A DNA stretch of 64,000 nucleotides from positions 1 to 64,000 of the forward strand of contig CANOLV010000006.1 of NCBI GenBank assembly GCA_947567425.1, in the 5' to 3' direction. Positions 16,516 to 25,901 of this stretch are shown here, piece after piece; position 1 is the stretch's first letter, and every line of letters starts with the position of its first letter. The notes under the pieces are model-generated. The model had not been told where the DNA came from, ran no database searches, and worked only from the letters and a program-made list of their open reading frames with translations. Source of the DNA: an uncultured Porphyromonadaceae bacterium (GTDB taxonomy: Bacteria; Bacteroidota; Bacteroidia; Bacteroidales; Muribaculaceae). A program made the translations under genes and the position numbers.

Positions 16516-18993
16516 TTATCGTAATTGAGCCCCGAGCTGGTTCTTCAGCGTGGTCACGATCTTGTTCATTACGGCTTCGATCTGCTTGTCCTGAAGAGTC
16601 TTTTCGTCATCCTGAAGGGTGATGGCTACGGCGTAGCTCTTTTTGCCCGGTTCGAGATTCTTGCCCTCGTATACGTCGAAGAGGGTCACGTCGCGGAGCA
16701 GACGCTTCTCGCTGTCGCGGATGGCTTTCTCCACCTGGGCCATGGTGACTGCGTTGTCGAGCAGCAGGGCCAGGTCGCGTTTCACGGGTTGTGTGCGTGG
16801 CAGCGGAGTGTAGGTCACCTTTTTCTTGACTGCGAGTTTTACGATTGAGTTCCAGTCGAGTTCAGCGAACAGCACTTCCTGCTTTACGTCGCACATCTTT
16901 AGCCACTTTTTGGCTACGATGCCCATCGTTCCGAGTTCTTTGCCGGAACGGGTGCTGATGCTCATGGCCGAACTAAGCAGTGGGTGTTCTACTGCTTTCA
17001 ATTGAATCTCTTTGAGCGATATGCCAAGCCGGGCGAATATATTGGCCACGTCGGCCTTGAGGTCGAAGAATGAGGCTTTCTCCTGCTGGCGGCTCCAGTT
17101 GCCCTGACGGCTGTTTCCGGTCATCCATATTCCGAGATGCTCGCATTCGGTGTATGGTGCTATGGGAGCTTCGGCGGTGGATTCTATCGTAGAATCCGCT
17201 GAATATACATTGCCGAACTCATACAGCATCAAGTCGGGGTCGCGGTGGTTGATATTGTGGCTGATCACTTCCAGACCTCCGAACAGGAGCGTCATGCGCA
17301 TAACGTTAAGGTCGCCGCTCAGAGGGTTGAGCAGTTTTACGGGAATGCGTTTCGGATCGTCTGAAAGGTCCGCGTAGTAGCTTTCGGCAGTGAGGGAGTT
17401 GTTGAGAATCTCGTTGAATCCGACTGCTGTAAGCTGATTGCTGATAAGCTCGCGGAGCTGATTGGATGAGTCGGTCAGCTTCTTGTATGACAGGCTTGAG
17501 TGCAACGTCTGTGAAAATTCCACATTGTTGTAGCCGTATATTCTGAGGATATCCTCTACTACGTCGCAGGGACGCTGTACGTCTACGCGATATGTGGGCA
17601 CGAGCAGGTTGACGCCGCCGTCATTGTGGCCTGTGATCTGCATTTCAAGTGCTTCGGCTATGCCGTCGATCTGTTCTGCCGGAATCTCCTTCCCTACGAG
17701 CGATGTGAAATATTCGTAGCTCAATTCTACGGGGAAAGGCTTTACCGGATCCGGATAGATGTCGACCACCGGGCCGCATATCTCACCTCCTGCAAGCTCT
17801 TTGACCAGAAGAGCGGCGAGCTTGAGGCAGTACATGGTGTCGTTCGGGTCTGTACCGCGTTCGTATCTGAATGAAGCGTCGGTGTTAAGTCCGTGGCGAC
17901 GTGCAGTCTTTCTTATAGAAGTGGGGTTGAAGTATGCGCTTTCGAGGAATATGGAGGTGGTGGATTCGGTCACTCCCGAATCGAGTCCGCCGAACACGCC
18001 TCCGATGCACATCGGCTCCTCTTCGTTGCAGATCATAAGGTCGCGGCTGTCGAGCTTGCGCTCCACACCGTCGAGTGTGGTGAACGGGGTGTCCTGCGGA
18101 CAAGTCTTGACAATGACTTTCCCGCCCTTGATCTTGTCCACGTCGAAGCAGTGGAGGGGCTGGCCCATTCCGAGTAGAATGAAGTTGGTGATGTCGACGA
18201 TATTATTGATGGGGCGCTGTCCGATTGCCGAAAGGAAGTCCTTCAGCCATTTGGGGCTTTCTGCCACTTTGATGCCGCGGATGGTCACTCCGGAGTAGCG
18301 CGGGCAGGCCTGGCTGTCGGCCACGGTCACTTCGATGGCTTTGGCCGCATCCATGCAGTCGGGCTTAAACGTCTCGACTGAAGGACGGTGGACTTTGGGC
18401 GCATCCTTGCCTTCGTGGCAGGCCATCCATGCGCTCAAGTCGCGGGCCACGCCATAGTGCGATGCCGCATCCACGCGGTTTGGAGTCAGGTCCACTTCGA
18501 GCACATAGTCTGATGAAAGTCCGAAATATTCGGCGGCAGGTGTTCCGGGTTTGAGCTGCGTGTCGATGACCATTATGCCGTCATGCGACGTTCCGACTCC
18601 GATCTCGTCCTCGGCGCAGATCATTCCGAACGATTCGACGCCTCTGATCTTCGACTTCTTTATCTGAAACTCCTTGTCGCCGTCATAGAGCGTGGTGCCT
18701 ACTGTGGCCACCACCACAGTCTGTCCGGCGGCTACATTGGGTGCACCGCATACAATCTGCACGGGCGATTCGCCTCCTAAATCCACTGTGGTTATGTGCA
18801 GATGGTCGCTGTTGGGATGCTCTTCGCATGTCAGCACATGTCCGATGACGATGCCGCGAAGACCGCCGCGTATGGATTCTACCTCCTCTACGCCTCCTAC
18901 CTCAAGTCCTGTCGAGGTCAGGATGTCGGCAAGTTTTTCCGGGGTTGCCGACAGGTCGATATACTGTTTTAGCCAATTATATGATATGTTCAT
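16516..18993 (-). CDS. pheT: Phenylalanine-tRNA ligase beta subunit
   Basis: The 825-residue beta chain of the (alpha-beta)2 phenylalanyl-tRNA synthetase. Domains in order: N-terminal MNISYNWLKQYIDLS, an EMAP-like tRNA-binding domain (about residues 40-150), the B3/B4 editing domain (about 215-390), the B5 DNA-binding-like domain (about 405-475), the catalytic-like core, and a ferredoxin-fold anticodon-binding domain at the C-terminus. Editing-site and B5 motifs look intact and the length is normal. The alpha subunit (pheS) is not in the window, as is common in Bacteroidetes where the two genes are unlinked. Confidence 0.97.
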   Translation of the reverse strand: MNISYNWLKQYIDLSATPEKLADILTSTGLEVGGVEEVESIRGGLRGIVIGHVLTCEEHPNSDHLHITTVDLGGESPVQIVCGAPNVAAGQTVVVATVGTTLYDGDKEFQIKKSKIRGVESFGMICAEDEIGVGTSHDGIMVIDTQLKPGTPAAEYFGLSSDYVLEVDLTPNRVDAASHYGVARDLSAWMACHEGKDAPKVHRPSVETFKPDCMDAAKAIEVTVADSQACPRYSGVTIRGIKVAESPKWLKDFLSAIGQRPINNIVDITNFILLGMGQPLHCFDVDKIKGGKVIVKTCPQDTPFTTLDGVERKLDSRDLMICNEEEPMCIGGVFGGLDSGVTESTTSIFLESAYFNPTSIRKTARRHGLNTDASFRYERGTDPNDTMYCLKLAALLVKELAGGEICGPVVDIYPDPVKPFPVELSYEYFTSLVGKEIPAEQIDGIAEALEMQITGHNDGGVNLLVPTYRVDVQRPCDVVEDILRIYGYNNVEFSQTLHSSLSYKKLTDSSNQLRELISNQLTAVGFNEILNNSLTAESYYADLSDDPKRIPVKLLNPLSGDLNVMRMTLLFGGLEVISHNINHRDPDLMLYEFGNVYSADSTIESTAEAPIAPYTECEHLGIWMTGNSRQGNWSRQQEKASFFDLKADVANIFARLGISLKEIQLKAVEHPLLSSAMSISTRSGKELGTMGIVAKKWLKMCDVKQEVLFAELDWNSIVKLAVKKKVTYTPLPRTQPVKRDLALLLDNAVTMAQVEKAIRDSEKRLLRDVTLFDVYEGKNLEPGKKSYAVAITLQDDEKTLQDKQIEAVMNKIVTTLKNQLGAQLR

Positions 18994-19075
18994 CGCTGAT
19001 AATATTGTCGTTGGTCAGTTTTTATAGGTGGTCTGTGATTTGGCCTTTTTTGATTTGAAGGCTCAATTTTACGCG

Positions 19076-19083
19076 CAAATTTA
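19076..19083 (-). promoter_or_regulatory. -7 box probably serving pheT
   Basis: TAAATTTG on the minus strand matches the Bacteroidota -7 consensus 83 bases upstream of the pheT ATG. A convincing TTTG -33 box is not seen at the expected distance. The surrounding gap (18994-19390) otherwise holds only this box and the efflux promoter. Confidence 0.5.
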
Positions 19084-19252
19084 CGAAAAATATTCTAATG
19101 AGTATAACATTTTGCTTATCCATATTTCAGATTGGTTGAAAAACAGTGCGTCTGCCGTCGTGGCGCATTCTCCGGGGGCACCGGACTGTGATGAACAAAA
19201 GTCGGTAATTGTTGTTAAAATTTCGTATTTGCATTTCTTTGGAATGCCGTAT

Positions 19253-19284
19253 TTTGCTCATTTACGTAATATAGTATAATTTTG
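19253..19284 (+). promoter_or_regulatory. Promoter for the RND efflux operon
   Basis: TTTG (19253-19256), a 20-base spacer and TAATTTTG (19277-19284) form a consensus Bacteroidota promoter. The implied start of transcription leaves a leader of about 100 bases before the adaptor ATG. No TetR or other regulator gene adjoins the operon, so control is either constitutive or in trans. Confidence 0.75.
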
Positions 19285-19390
19285 TGAGTTTAAATAATGT
19301 GTCTATAGTCTTTCTGAGTCTCAGTTGTGTCAGGCGACTGCATATAGCTGTCAGATAGAGTTTTTATTATTAATCAAGGGAAATTTATTT

Positions 19391-20608
19391 ATGAAAAAGC
19401 CCGTATTGAAGTCGAAAAAGTCAGTGATGGTGATGTCTGCCATTGCATTGTGCGTGATTGCCGCGGTTGTGGTCATATTCGCCATCAAGGGCGGACGCCG
19501 TCATAAGGTGGCCGATGAACCTGTGGTGGGCGTCACTCAGGCTTTGGCCGACGATGTGGAGATTTATGGGGAATATGTAGGACGTGTCCGTGCCAGCCAG
19601 TTCGTCGAAGTGAGAGCGCGAGTGGAGGGTTATCTCGAGAAAATGCTTTTTGAGGAGGGTTCGGAAGTCAGCAAGGGCCAGGTGCTGTTTGTGATAAATC
19701 CTGACACCTACAAGGCCCGTGTCGACAAGGCGCGTGCCCAGCTGAAGAAGGACGAAGCGCAGGCGCAGAAGACCCGTCGCGACCTTGAACGTATACGGCC
19801 GCTTTATGAGCAGAATGCGGCGAGTCAGCTTGACCTTGACAATGCGGTGGCCGCCTACGAGACGGCCAATGCCTCGGTAGGTATGAGCAAGGCCGATCTG
19901 GCGCAGGCTGAACTTGAACTCAGCTACACTACGGTGCGATCGCCCATCCGCGGCCGTATCAGCGAACGTATGGTCGATGTCGGCACTCTCGTGGGGCCCG
20001 GTGCCAAAAGCCTGCTTGCCACCATTGTGGAGAGCGACACGGTGCTGATCGATTTCAGCATGACCGCGCTCGACTATCTTAAGAGCAAGGAGCGAAATGT
20101 GGAGCTGGGCGAGAAGAACGCTACCCGCGGTTGGCAGCCGTATGTCACGATAACGCTCGCCGACAACACCGTATATCTTCACCGGGGTATGGTGGACTTT
20201 GCCGAACCGCAGGTCGATCCTAACACCGGTACGTTTTCGGTCAGGGCGCGGATGCCGAACCCTGAGCGTTCGATATTGCCCGGACAGTTCACTAAAGTCA
20301 GGGTGCTTCTTGACGTGAGGGAAGATGCCACCGTGGTGCCTCTTAAAGGTGTCATCATGGAGAAGGGGGGAGCCTACATATATGTCATGCGCCAGGATTC
20401 GACGGTGGAGAAGCGTTTCATAGAGCTCGGACCAGAAGTGGAGAACAGGGCTGTGGTTGAGCGCGGACTTGTGGCCGGAGAAAATGTAGTGGTCGAGGGT
20501 CAGCACAAGCTGACTCCGGGCATGAAGGTGCGTCCGGAGGAGGAGACTTTCAGCGGCGAGCGCATCCCGGTCGATGCAGGTGATAATGTTGATGACAAAA
20601 CAGAGTAG
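19391..20608 (+). CDS. RND efflux periplasmic adaptor (membrane fusion protein)
   Basis: The periplasmic linker of a tripartite drug/toxin pump, 405 residues from this ATG. A basic N-terminus and one hydrophobic segment (VMVMSAIALCVIAAVVVIF) anchor or export it. Then come the first lipoyl half (EVRARVEGYLEKMLFEEGSEV), an alpha-hairpin of about residues 85-150, the second lipoyl half (VRSPIRGRISERMVDVGTLV), a beta-barrel domain and the membrane-proximal domain ending in VVVEGQHKLTPGMKV. The reading frame continues upstream to a GTG at 19325, but the ATG at 19391 gives the normal HlyD/AcrA N-terminus. The permease gene starts 5 bases after the stop. Confidence 0.95.
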   Translation: MKKPVLKSKKSVMVMSAIALCVIAAVVVIFAIKGGRRHKVADEPVVGVTQALADDVEIYGEYVGRVRASQFVEVRARVEGYLEKMLFEEGSEVSKGQVLFVINPDTYKARVDKARAQLKKDEAQAQKTRRDLERIRPLYEQNAASQLDLDNAVAAYETANASVGMSKADLAQAELELSYTTVRSPIRGRISERMVDVGTLVGPGAKSLLATIVESDTVLIDFSMTALDYLKSKERNVELGEKNATRGWQPYVTITLADNTVYLHRGMVDFAEPQVDPNTGTFSVRARMPNPERSILPGQFTKVRVLLDVREDATVVPLKGVIMEKGGAYIYVMRQDSTVEKRFIELGPEVENRAVVERGLVAGENVVVEGQHKLTPGMKVRPEEETFSGERIPVDAGDNVDDKTE

Positions 20609-20613
20609 GATTT

Positions 20614-23600
20614 ATGAAAGTAAGCTTTTTCATCGACAGGCCGGTTCTATCGGCAGTGCTGTCGATCATCATAATAGTGGTGGGAGTCATAGGCCTTGTG
20701 TCGCTGCCCATCGACCAGTATCCGCAGATTACGCCTCCGGTGGTCAAAGTCAGCGCGTCATATCCGGGAGCAAGTGCGCTGACGGTCTCCCAGGCCGTGG
20801 CCACGCCTATAGAGCAGGAGCTTAACGGTACGCCGGAGATGCTCTACATGGAGTCGTCGTCGAGCAATTCCGGTGGCTTCTCGGCCACCATCACTTTTGA
20901 CATCAATGCCAATCCGGAACTTTCGGCGGTCGAGGTGCAGAACCGTATCAAGCTGGCCGAGAGCCGTCTGCCTCAGGAAGTGGTGCAGAACGGCATTTCG
21001 GTCGAGAAGCAGGCTTCGAGCCAGCTGATGACCATCTGCCTCAATTCGAGCGACGCTAAGTTTGACGAGATATATCTGAGTAACTTCGCCACTTTGAACG
21101 TGGTCGACCTGTTGCGCCGTCTGCCCGGCGTAGGACGTGTGTCCAACATCGGAAGCCGCTACTATGCCATGCAGATATGGGTGCAGCCCGACAAGCTGGC
21201 CAATCTGGGCATAACGGTGGCCGACCTTCAGAAGGCGCTTAAGGACCAGAACCGCGAATCGGCGGCCGGTGTGCTCGGACAGCAGCCTGTGACAGGCCTG
21301 GACATAACGATTCCCATCACCACGCAGGGGCGTCTGTCGTCGGTCAACCAGTTTGAGGAGATCGTGGTCAGGGCAAATCCCGACGGATCTATCATACGTC
21401 TGCGCGACGTGGCCCGCATATCGCTCGAAGCGCAGTCATACAACACGGAGAGTGCCATCAACGGCGAGAATGCCGCGGTCCTGGCCGTGTATATGCTTCC
21501 CGGCGCAAATGCCATGGAGGTGGCCGGACAGGTCAAGGAGGCTATGGAGGAAATCAGCCGCAACTTCCCGGAAGGACTGTCCTACAGCATCCCGTTCGAC
21601 ATGACCACATATATATCGGAGTCGATACATGAGGTCTATAAGACGCTGTTTGAGGCTCTGTTTCTGGTGATTCTGGTGGTGTTCCTGTCGTTGCAGAGCT
21701 GGCGCGCCACGTTGATTCCGCTCGTGGCGGTGCCTATATCGCTTGTCGGTACGTTCGGCTTTATGCTCGTGTTCGGCTTCTCGCTCAATATGCTCACTCT
21801 GCTTGGCCTCGTGCTGGCCATCGGTATAGTGGTCGACGACGCCATCGTGGTGGTCGAGAATGTCGAGCGTGTCATGGAAGAGGAGGGACTGCCTCCCCGG
21901 GAGGCCACCAAAAAGGCCATGCAGGGACTGGCAAGTCCCATCATAGCCACGTCGCTGGTGCTTGCGGCCGTGTTTGTGCCGGTAAGTTTCCTCGGTGGCA
22001 TCACCGGGTTGCTCTACCGCCAGTTTACGGTGACCATAGTCGTGTCGGTGCTTCTTTCTGCGGTTGTGGCCTTGACTCTCAGTCCGGCCATGTGTTCGCT
22101 GATCCTGAAGCCCCGCGACAGCAATCGGCAGAAGAACGTGGTGTTCCGCACCATCGACCGCTGGCTTGCTTCCGGCAATGACAGTTTTGTGTCGATCATA
22201 GGAAAGACGCTGGCGGCTAAGAAGCGGATGTTTGTGGCGTTTGCCGTTATGATAGCATTTATTTTTGTCATTAACAGGCTTATGCCGTCGAGTTTCCTTC
22301 CGATAGAGGACCAGGGATATTTTAAAGTGGAGCTTGAACTTCCCGAAGGGGCTACGCTTGAACGTACCCGCAAAGTGGCCGACCGTGCCATCCAGTATCT
22401 GATGGCCAATCCGGCGGTGGAGTATGTCCAGAGTGTGGCCGGCAGCAGCGGACGTGTCGGCAGCAACCAGTCGCGATGCGATCTTACGGTCATATTGAAG
22501 CCGTGGGAGGAGCGCGACGGAGCCACTATCGACGACATAATGGCGCAGGTCAAAGCCGACATGGGCGAGTACCCGGAGTGCCGTATCTATCTGTCGCGTC
22601 CGCCGGTCATTCCCGGCCTTGGTACGTCAGGTGGATTTGAGATGCAGCTTGAGGCGCGGTCCGATGCCACTCTCGAAGATCTGGAGAGTGCTACCGACAC
22701 GCTGATGTACTATGCGTCGAAGTGCAAGGCCATATCCGGACTGTCGTCGTCGCTTCAGGCCGATATACCTCAATTGTATTTCGACGTCGACCGTGACAAG
22801 GTGAAATTTGCCGGCGTTCCTCTCGCTGATGTATTCTCGACTATGAAAGCATACACCGGTGCCGTCTATGTCAATGACTTCAATATGTTTAACCGCATCT
22901 ACCGTGTGTATCTGCAGGCCGAGGCTCCTTACCGCGAGCATCGCGACAATATAAATCTGTTTTTTGTCAGGGGTTCCGGCGATGTGATGATTCCGTTGAC
23001 CGCGCTCGGAACGGCATCGTACACCACCGGCCCGGGAAGCATACGCCGATTCAATATGTTCAATACGTCGCTGATCCAGGGCGATGCCGCCAATGGCTAC
23101 AGTTCAGGCGAGGCTATGGAGGCTCTTGAAAAGATCGCTTCCGAACATCTGCCCGACAATATCGGAGTGGAGTGGAGCGGACTTTCCTATCAGCAGAAAA
23201 AGGCCGACGGACAGACCGGGCTCGTGCTCGGATTGGTGTTCATGTTCGTATTCCTATTTCTTGCCGCGCTTTACGAAAGCTGGACCGTTCCGTTGGCCGT
23301 GCTGTTGTCGTTGCCGGTAGCCGCGCTCGGGGCTTATCTCGGAGAGTGGGCCTTCGGACTTGAGAATGACATCTATTTCCAGATCGGTCTTGTGATGCTG
23401 ATGGGTATGGCCGCCAAGAATGCCATATTGATCGTGGAGTTTGCCAAGGAGCAGACCGACAAAGGCGAAGATGCCTACCAGGCGGCCGTCTATGCCGCGC
23501 GTCTGCGTTTCCGTCCTATTGTGATGACTTCGCTTGCGTTTATCCTCGGTATGGTGCCCATGGTGCTTGCTTCCGGTCCGGGTTCGGCAAGCCGGCAGGC

Positions 23601-23748
23601 CATAGGCACGGGCGTATTTTTCGGAATGCTGTTTGCGGTGGTGTTCGGCATATTGACTGTGCCTTTCTTCTTTGTGATAATCAAAAATGCCCTGTCGAGG
23701 AGAAAAAAGTCGTCCTCAGTGGAACTCGATGAATCAAATATGCGCTGA
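20614..23748 (+). CDS. RND efflux permease, HAE1 family (AcrB/MexB-like)
   Basis: The inner-membrane proton-driven pump of the tripartite system, 1044 residues, full length for the family. The N-terminus MKVSFFIDRPVLSAVLSIII and the TM4 proton-relay pair in AIGIVVDDAIVVVENVER identify it as a HAE1 transporter. The relay lysine sits in GMAAKNAILIVEFAKEQ near residue 935. Two large periplasmic loops (about residues 35-335 and 560-870) carry the porter and docking domains. Substrates are typically amphiphilic antibiotics, dyes or bile acids, but this cannot be read from sequence. It is translated between adaptor and outer-membrane genes with gaps of 5 and 2 bases. Confidence 0.96.
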   Translation: MKVSFFIDRPVLSAVLSIIIIVVGVIGLVSLPIDQYPQITPPVVKVSASYPGASALTVSQAVATPIEQELNGTPEMLYMESSSSNSGGFSATITFDINANPELSAVEVQNRIKLAESRLPQEVVQNGISVEKQASSQLMTICLNSSDAKFDEIYLSNFATLNVVDLLRRLPGVGRVSNIGSRYYAMQIWVQPDKLANLGITVADLQKALKDQNRESAAGVLGQQPVTGLDITIPITTQGRLSSVNQFEEIVVRANPDGSIIRLRDVARISLEAQSYNTESAINGENAAVLAVYMLPGANAMEVAGQVKEAMEEISRNFPEGLSYSIPFDMTTYISESIHEVYKTLFEALFLVILVVFLSLQSWRATLIPLVAVPISLVGTFGFMLVFGFSLNMLTLLGLVLAIGIVVDDAIVVVENVERVMEEEGLPPREATKKAMQGLASPIIATSLVLAAVFVPVSFLGGITGLLYRQFTVTIVVSVLLSAVVALTLSPAMCSLILKPRDSNRQKNVVFRTIDRWLASGNDSFVSIIGKTLAAKKRMFVAFAVMIAFIFVINRLMPSSFLPIEDQGYFKVELELPEGATLERTRKVADRAIQYLMANPAVEYVQSVAGSSGRVGSNQSRCDLTVILKPWEERDGATIDDIMAQVKADMGEYPECRIYLSRPPVIPGLGTSGGFEMQLEARSDATLEDLESATDTLMYYASKCKAISGLSSSLQADIPQLYFDVDRDKVKFAGVPLADVFSTMKAYTGAVYVNDFNMFNRIYRVYLQAEAPYREHRDNINLFFVRGSGDVMIPLTALGTASYTTGPGSIRRFNMFNTSLIQGDAANGYSSGEAMEALEKIASEHLPDNIGVEWSGLSYQQKKADGQTGLVLGLVFMFVFLFLAALYESWTVPLAVLLSLPVAALGAYLGEWAFGLENDIYFQIGLVMLMGMAAKNAILIVEFAKEQTDKGEDAYQAAVYAARLRFRPIVMTSLAFILGMVPMVLASGPGSASRQAIGTGVFFGMLFAVVFGILTVPFFFVIIKNALSRRKKSSSVELDESNMR

Positions 23749-23750
23749 TT

Positions 23751-25169
23751 ATGAAATTGAATGGTTATTTATTTAGATATCTGATGGTGTCGGCGGCCGT
23801 GGCCTGCTGCCTGTCGTCGTGCAAGCTCGGGCAGAAGTACGTAAGCCCTGAGATTGACCTGCCCCAGGAGCTGTATGAAGGCGTTCCCGGAAGTCTGGCA
23901 CTGTCGGACGACACTATCACCGTGGCCGACTTAAGCTGGTGGGAGGTGTACAGCGACACTGCTTTGCATGCGCTAATAGCTCGGACGCTCGAACATAATA
24001 AGGATCTGCTGATGGCGCGTGCAAGGATTCAGGAGCTGGCCGCGTTGAAGCGGGTCAGCACCTCGCAGCTGTTTCCTCAAGTGGGAGGCGAGGCTTATGC
24101 TCAGAAGGAAGGACTTAATTACGGAGGCGACAACTTTAAGCCCGATCCGGAATATGGCATCAAGGTGTCGGCTACGTGGGAGCTTGACCTGTGGGGCAAT
24201 ATACGGTGGGCGCGCGACAAGAGCGTAGCTGAATATCTGTCGGCGGTCGAGTCGCGCCGGGCGCTTCAGATAAGTCTGGTGGCGCAGGTGGCCACGTCAT
24301 ATTTCCAGCTTCTGGCTCTTGACACGGAGCTGGACATCGTGCGCCGTACCCTGCATGCCAGGGAGGAGGGCGTGCGTCTGGCCAAACTGCGTTTTGAGGG
24401 CGGACTGACCTCCGAGATGGCCTATCAGCAGGCGAGGGTCGAGTATGCCCGCACAGCCACTCTCATACCTACTCTTGAACGGTCCATCGCCATCAAGGAG
24501 TCTGACATAGCTTTTATAGCCGGCGATTATCCGAGGCACATCGCACGCAATATATCGTCGATCGACACTGTGATGCCGTCGACGCTTCCTGTGGGACTGC
24601 CTTCGGAGTTGCTTCAGCGGCGTCCTGACGTGCGTGCCGCCGAGCAGAGCCTGCGTGCGGCCAATGCGGCGGTCGGCGTGGCGTATACCAACAGATTCCC
24701 GCGGCTGGCGCTTACAGCTCGCGGAGGTTTTGAGAATGATGAGCTTGCCGACTTCCTTAAGTCGCCGATGTACTTCTTCAGCGGAGCCATAACCGGCCCG
24801 ATATTCGATGCCGGCAACCGTCAGGCGGCATACCGCGCGAAGCAGGCCGCTTACGAGCGCGAGACGCTGAACTATGAGAAGACGGTGCTTGCCGCATTCA
24901 AGGATGCTCACGACGCGATAGTCAACTATTCAAAGACGAGCGACATATATAAGTCAAGGCTTGAACTTCTCCGCGCGGCCAAGACTGCCACCGACCTGGC
25001 GCAGCTCCAGTATATCAACGGTGTGATCGGATACCTTGATGTGCTTGATGCCCAGCGTTCATACTTCGACGCTCAGATCAGCTTCAGCAATGCCAACCGC
25101 GACGCGTGCATAGCCTTCGTGGACCTTTATGCCGCGCTTGGAGGCGGATGGTCGCCGGCTTCGGAATGA
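23751..25169 (+). CDS. RND efflux outer-membrane lipoprotein (OprM/NodT family)
   Basis: The TolC-like outer-membrane channel of the pump, 472 residues. A lipoprotein signal with lipobox LSSC (Cys near residue 24) is followed by the NodT-family start YVSPEIDLPQELY and two outer-membrane efflux repeats. The second has the characteristic LLQRRPDVRAAEQSLRAANA and FDAGNRQAAYRAKQAAYE. The mature protein forms a trimeric barrel and periplasmic tunnel. It begins 2 bases after the permease stop. A GC-rich inverted repeat GCCGGC...GCCGGC (25171-25204) follows the stop and might help termination, though it lacks a T tract. Confidence 0.95.
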   Translation: MKLNGYLFRYLMVSAAVACCLSSCKLGQKYVSPEIDLPQELYEGVPGSLALSDDTITVADLSWWEVYSDTALHALIARTLEHNKDLLMARARIQELAALKRVSTSQLFPQVGGEAYAQKEGLNYGGDNFKPDPEYGIKVSATWELDLWGNIRWARDKSVAEYLSAVESRRALQISLVAQVATSYFQLLALDTELDIVRRTLHAREEGVRLAKLRFEGGLTSEMAYQQARVEYARTATLIPTLERSIAIKESDIAFIAGDYPRHIARNISSIDTVMPSTLPVGLPSELLQRRPDVRAAEQSLRAANAAVGVAYTNRFPRLALTARGGFENDELADFLKSPMYFFSGAITGPIFDAGNRQAAYRAKQAAYERETLNYEKTVLAAFKDAHDAIVNYSKTSDIYKSRLELLRAAKTATDLAQLQYINGVIGYLDVLDAQRSYFDAQISFSNANRDACIAFVDLYAALGGGWSPASE

Positions 25170-25279
25170 CGCCGGCTGGTGCCTTCAAGAGGGATGATGC
25201 CGGCCGTGTCACGACGTCCAGCGGGCGGCGGTGAAAAATTTTATCCCAATTTTGCAGTATAATCCGGCGCAGGGTGTAT

Positions 25280-25287
25280 TAACTTTG
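25280..25287 (+). promoter_or_regulatory. Possible -7 box for the small basic protein gene
   Basis: TAACTTTG matches the -7 consensus 28 bases before the ATG at 25316. The nearest upstream TTTG (25251) is 25 bases away, longer than usual, so the promoter is tentative. Confidence 0.4.
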
Positions 25288-25315
25288 CAGAAAATAAACC
25301 TTAAAACATACTGCA

Positions 25316-25786
25316 ATGAGAAGACACACCACACCGCGCGCACCGCGCTTTGACCGCGAATGGAAAGAGATGATAGAACTGTTGCCCGAACATCGCCGGG
25401 CAGTAATGGAGCGGGCTATCAGGGAATATCAACTATCCGGCAGTGAGCCTTCCGGTCTGGAGGGGGCTGAAGTCATGGCATTCATGCTGGTCAGAAAGAT
25501 TGTCGACCGACGCGCCAGACAGCGTAATGCCCGGCTAAGGAGAATGCAGAGCCTGACCCGACAGGACTGTGTTACGGCTGCAGGAGATAACGCTGGAGAA
25601 GAGTCAAAGCGTCCGGCTCCGGTTAATGAGTCTGCCGATAAGCCAGATGATGGACCTGCCGATAAGCCCCATCCGACACCGCGCACCTCCAGCAGTAAAT
25701 CGCAAAATCGACAGCCCAAGTCCGACCCTGCCCGCCGTCACCGCCCGATAGTCAAGCGTCTGAACCGCCTAAATCCAAAAAGATGA
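25316..25786 (+). CDS. Small basic protein, N-terminal region like DUF6291-type phage/replisome proteins
   Basis: A 156-residue protein with no signal peptide. Its N-terminal 65 residues (WKEMIELLPEHRRAVMERAI, then LEGAEVMAFMLVRKIVDRRA) follow the pattern of DUF6291-like Bacteroidales proteins, where a helix is followed by a G/E-P turn and an MAF-hydrophobic-D-R block. In related proteins this region precedes a DNA-associated part. The remaining half is low-complexity, rich in Pro, Lys, Arg and Ser, and probably disordered and able to bind nucleic acid. No function is assigned. It has its own likely promoter and is not tightly linked to the efflux operon. It marks the left edge of the accessory region. 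Confidence 0.55.
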   Translation: MRRHTTPRAPRFDREWKEMIELLPEHRRAVMERAIREYQLSGSEPSGLEGAEVMAFMLVRKIVDRRARQRNARLRRMQSLTRQDCVTAAGDNAGEESKRPAPVNESADKPDDGPADKPHPTPRTSSSKSQNRQPKSDPARRHRPIVKRLNRLNPKR

Positions 25787-25836
25787 ATATCAATAATTGG
25801 AGGGTAGCGTTATGATTCCCTCAAGTGGTAAAAGAT

Positions 25837-25880
25837 CCAAAAACGACACAGACTCTCAGAAATTCCGGGAGTCTGCGTTA
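25837..25880 (-). terminator. Terminator of the secreted-protein operon
   Basis: A hairpin with arms CAGACTCTC / GGGAGTCTG (one G-T pair, extended by AACG/CGTT) has on the minus strand a run of T immediately after it (complement of 25837-25842). It lies 22 bases beyond the stop of the minus-strand gene at 25902 and ends that operon. Confidence 0.7.
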
Positions 25881-25901
25881 TGGGATTGAATCTTCAGTAT
25901 A

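Noticed and set aside
19421-20506. 361-codon minus-strand open frame opposite the efflux adaptor
   Set aside because: His- and Arg-rich shadow of a well-conserved gene, with no start signal or family features.
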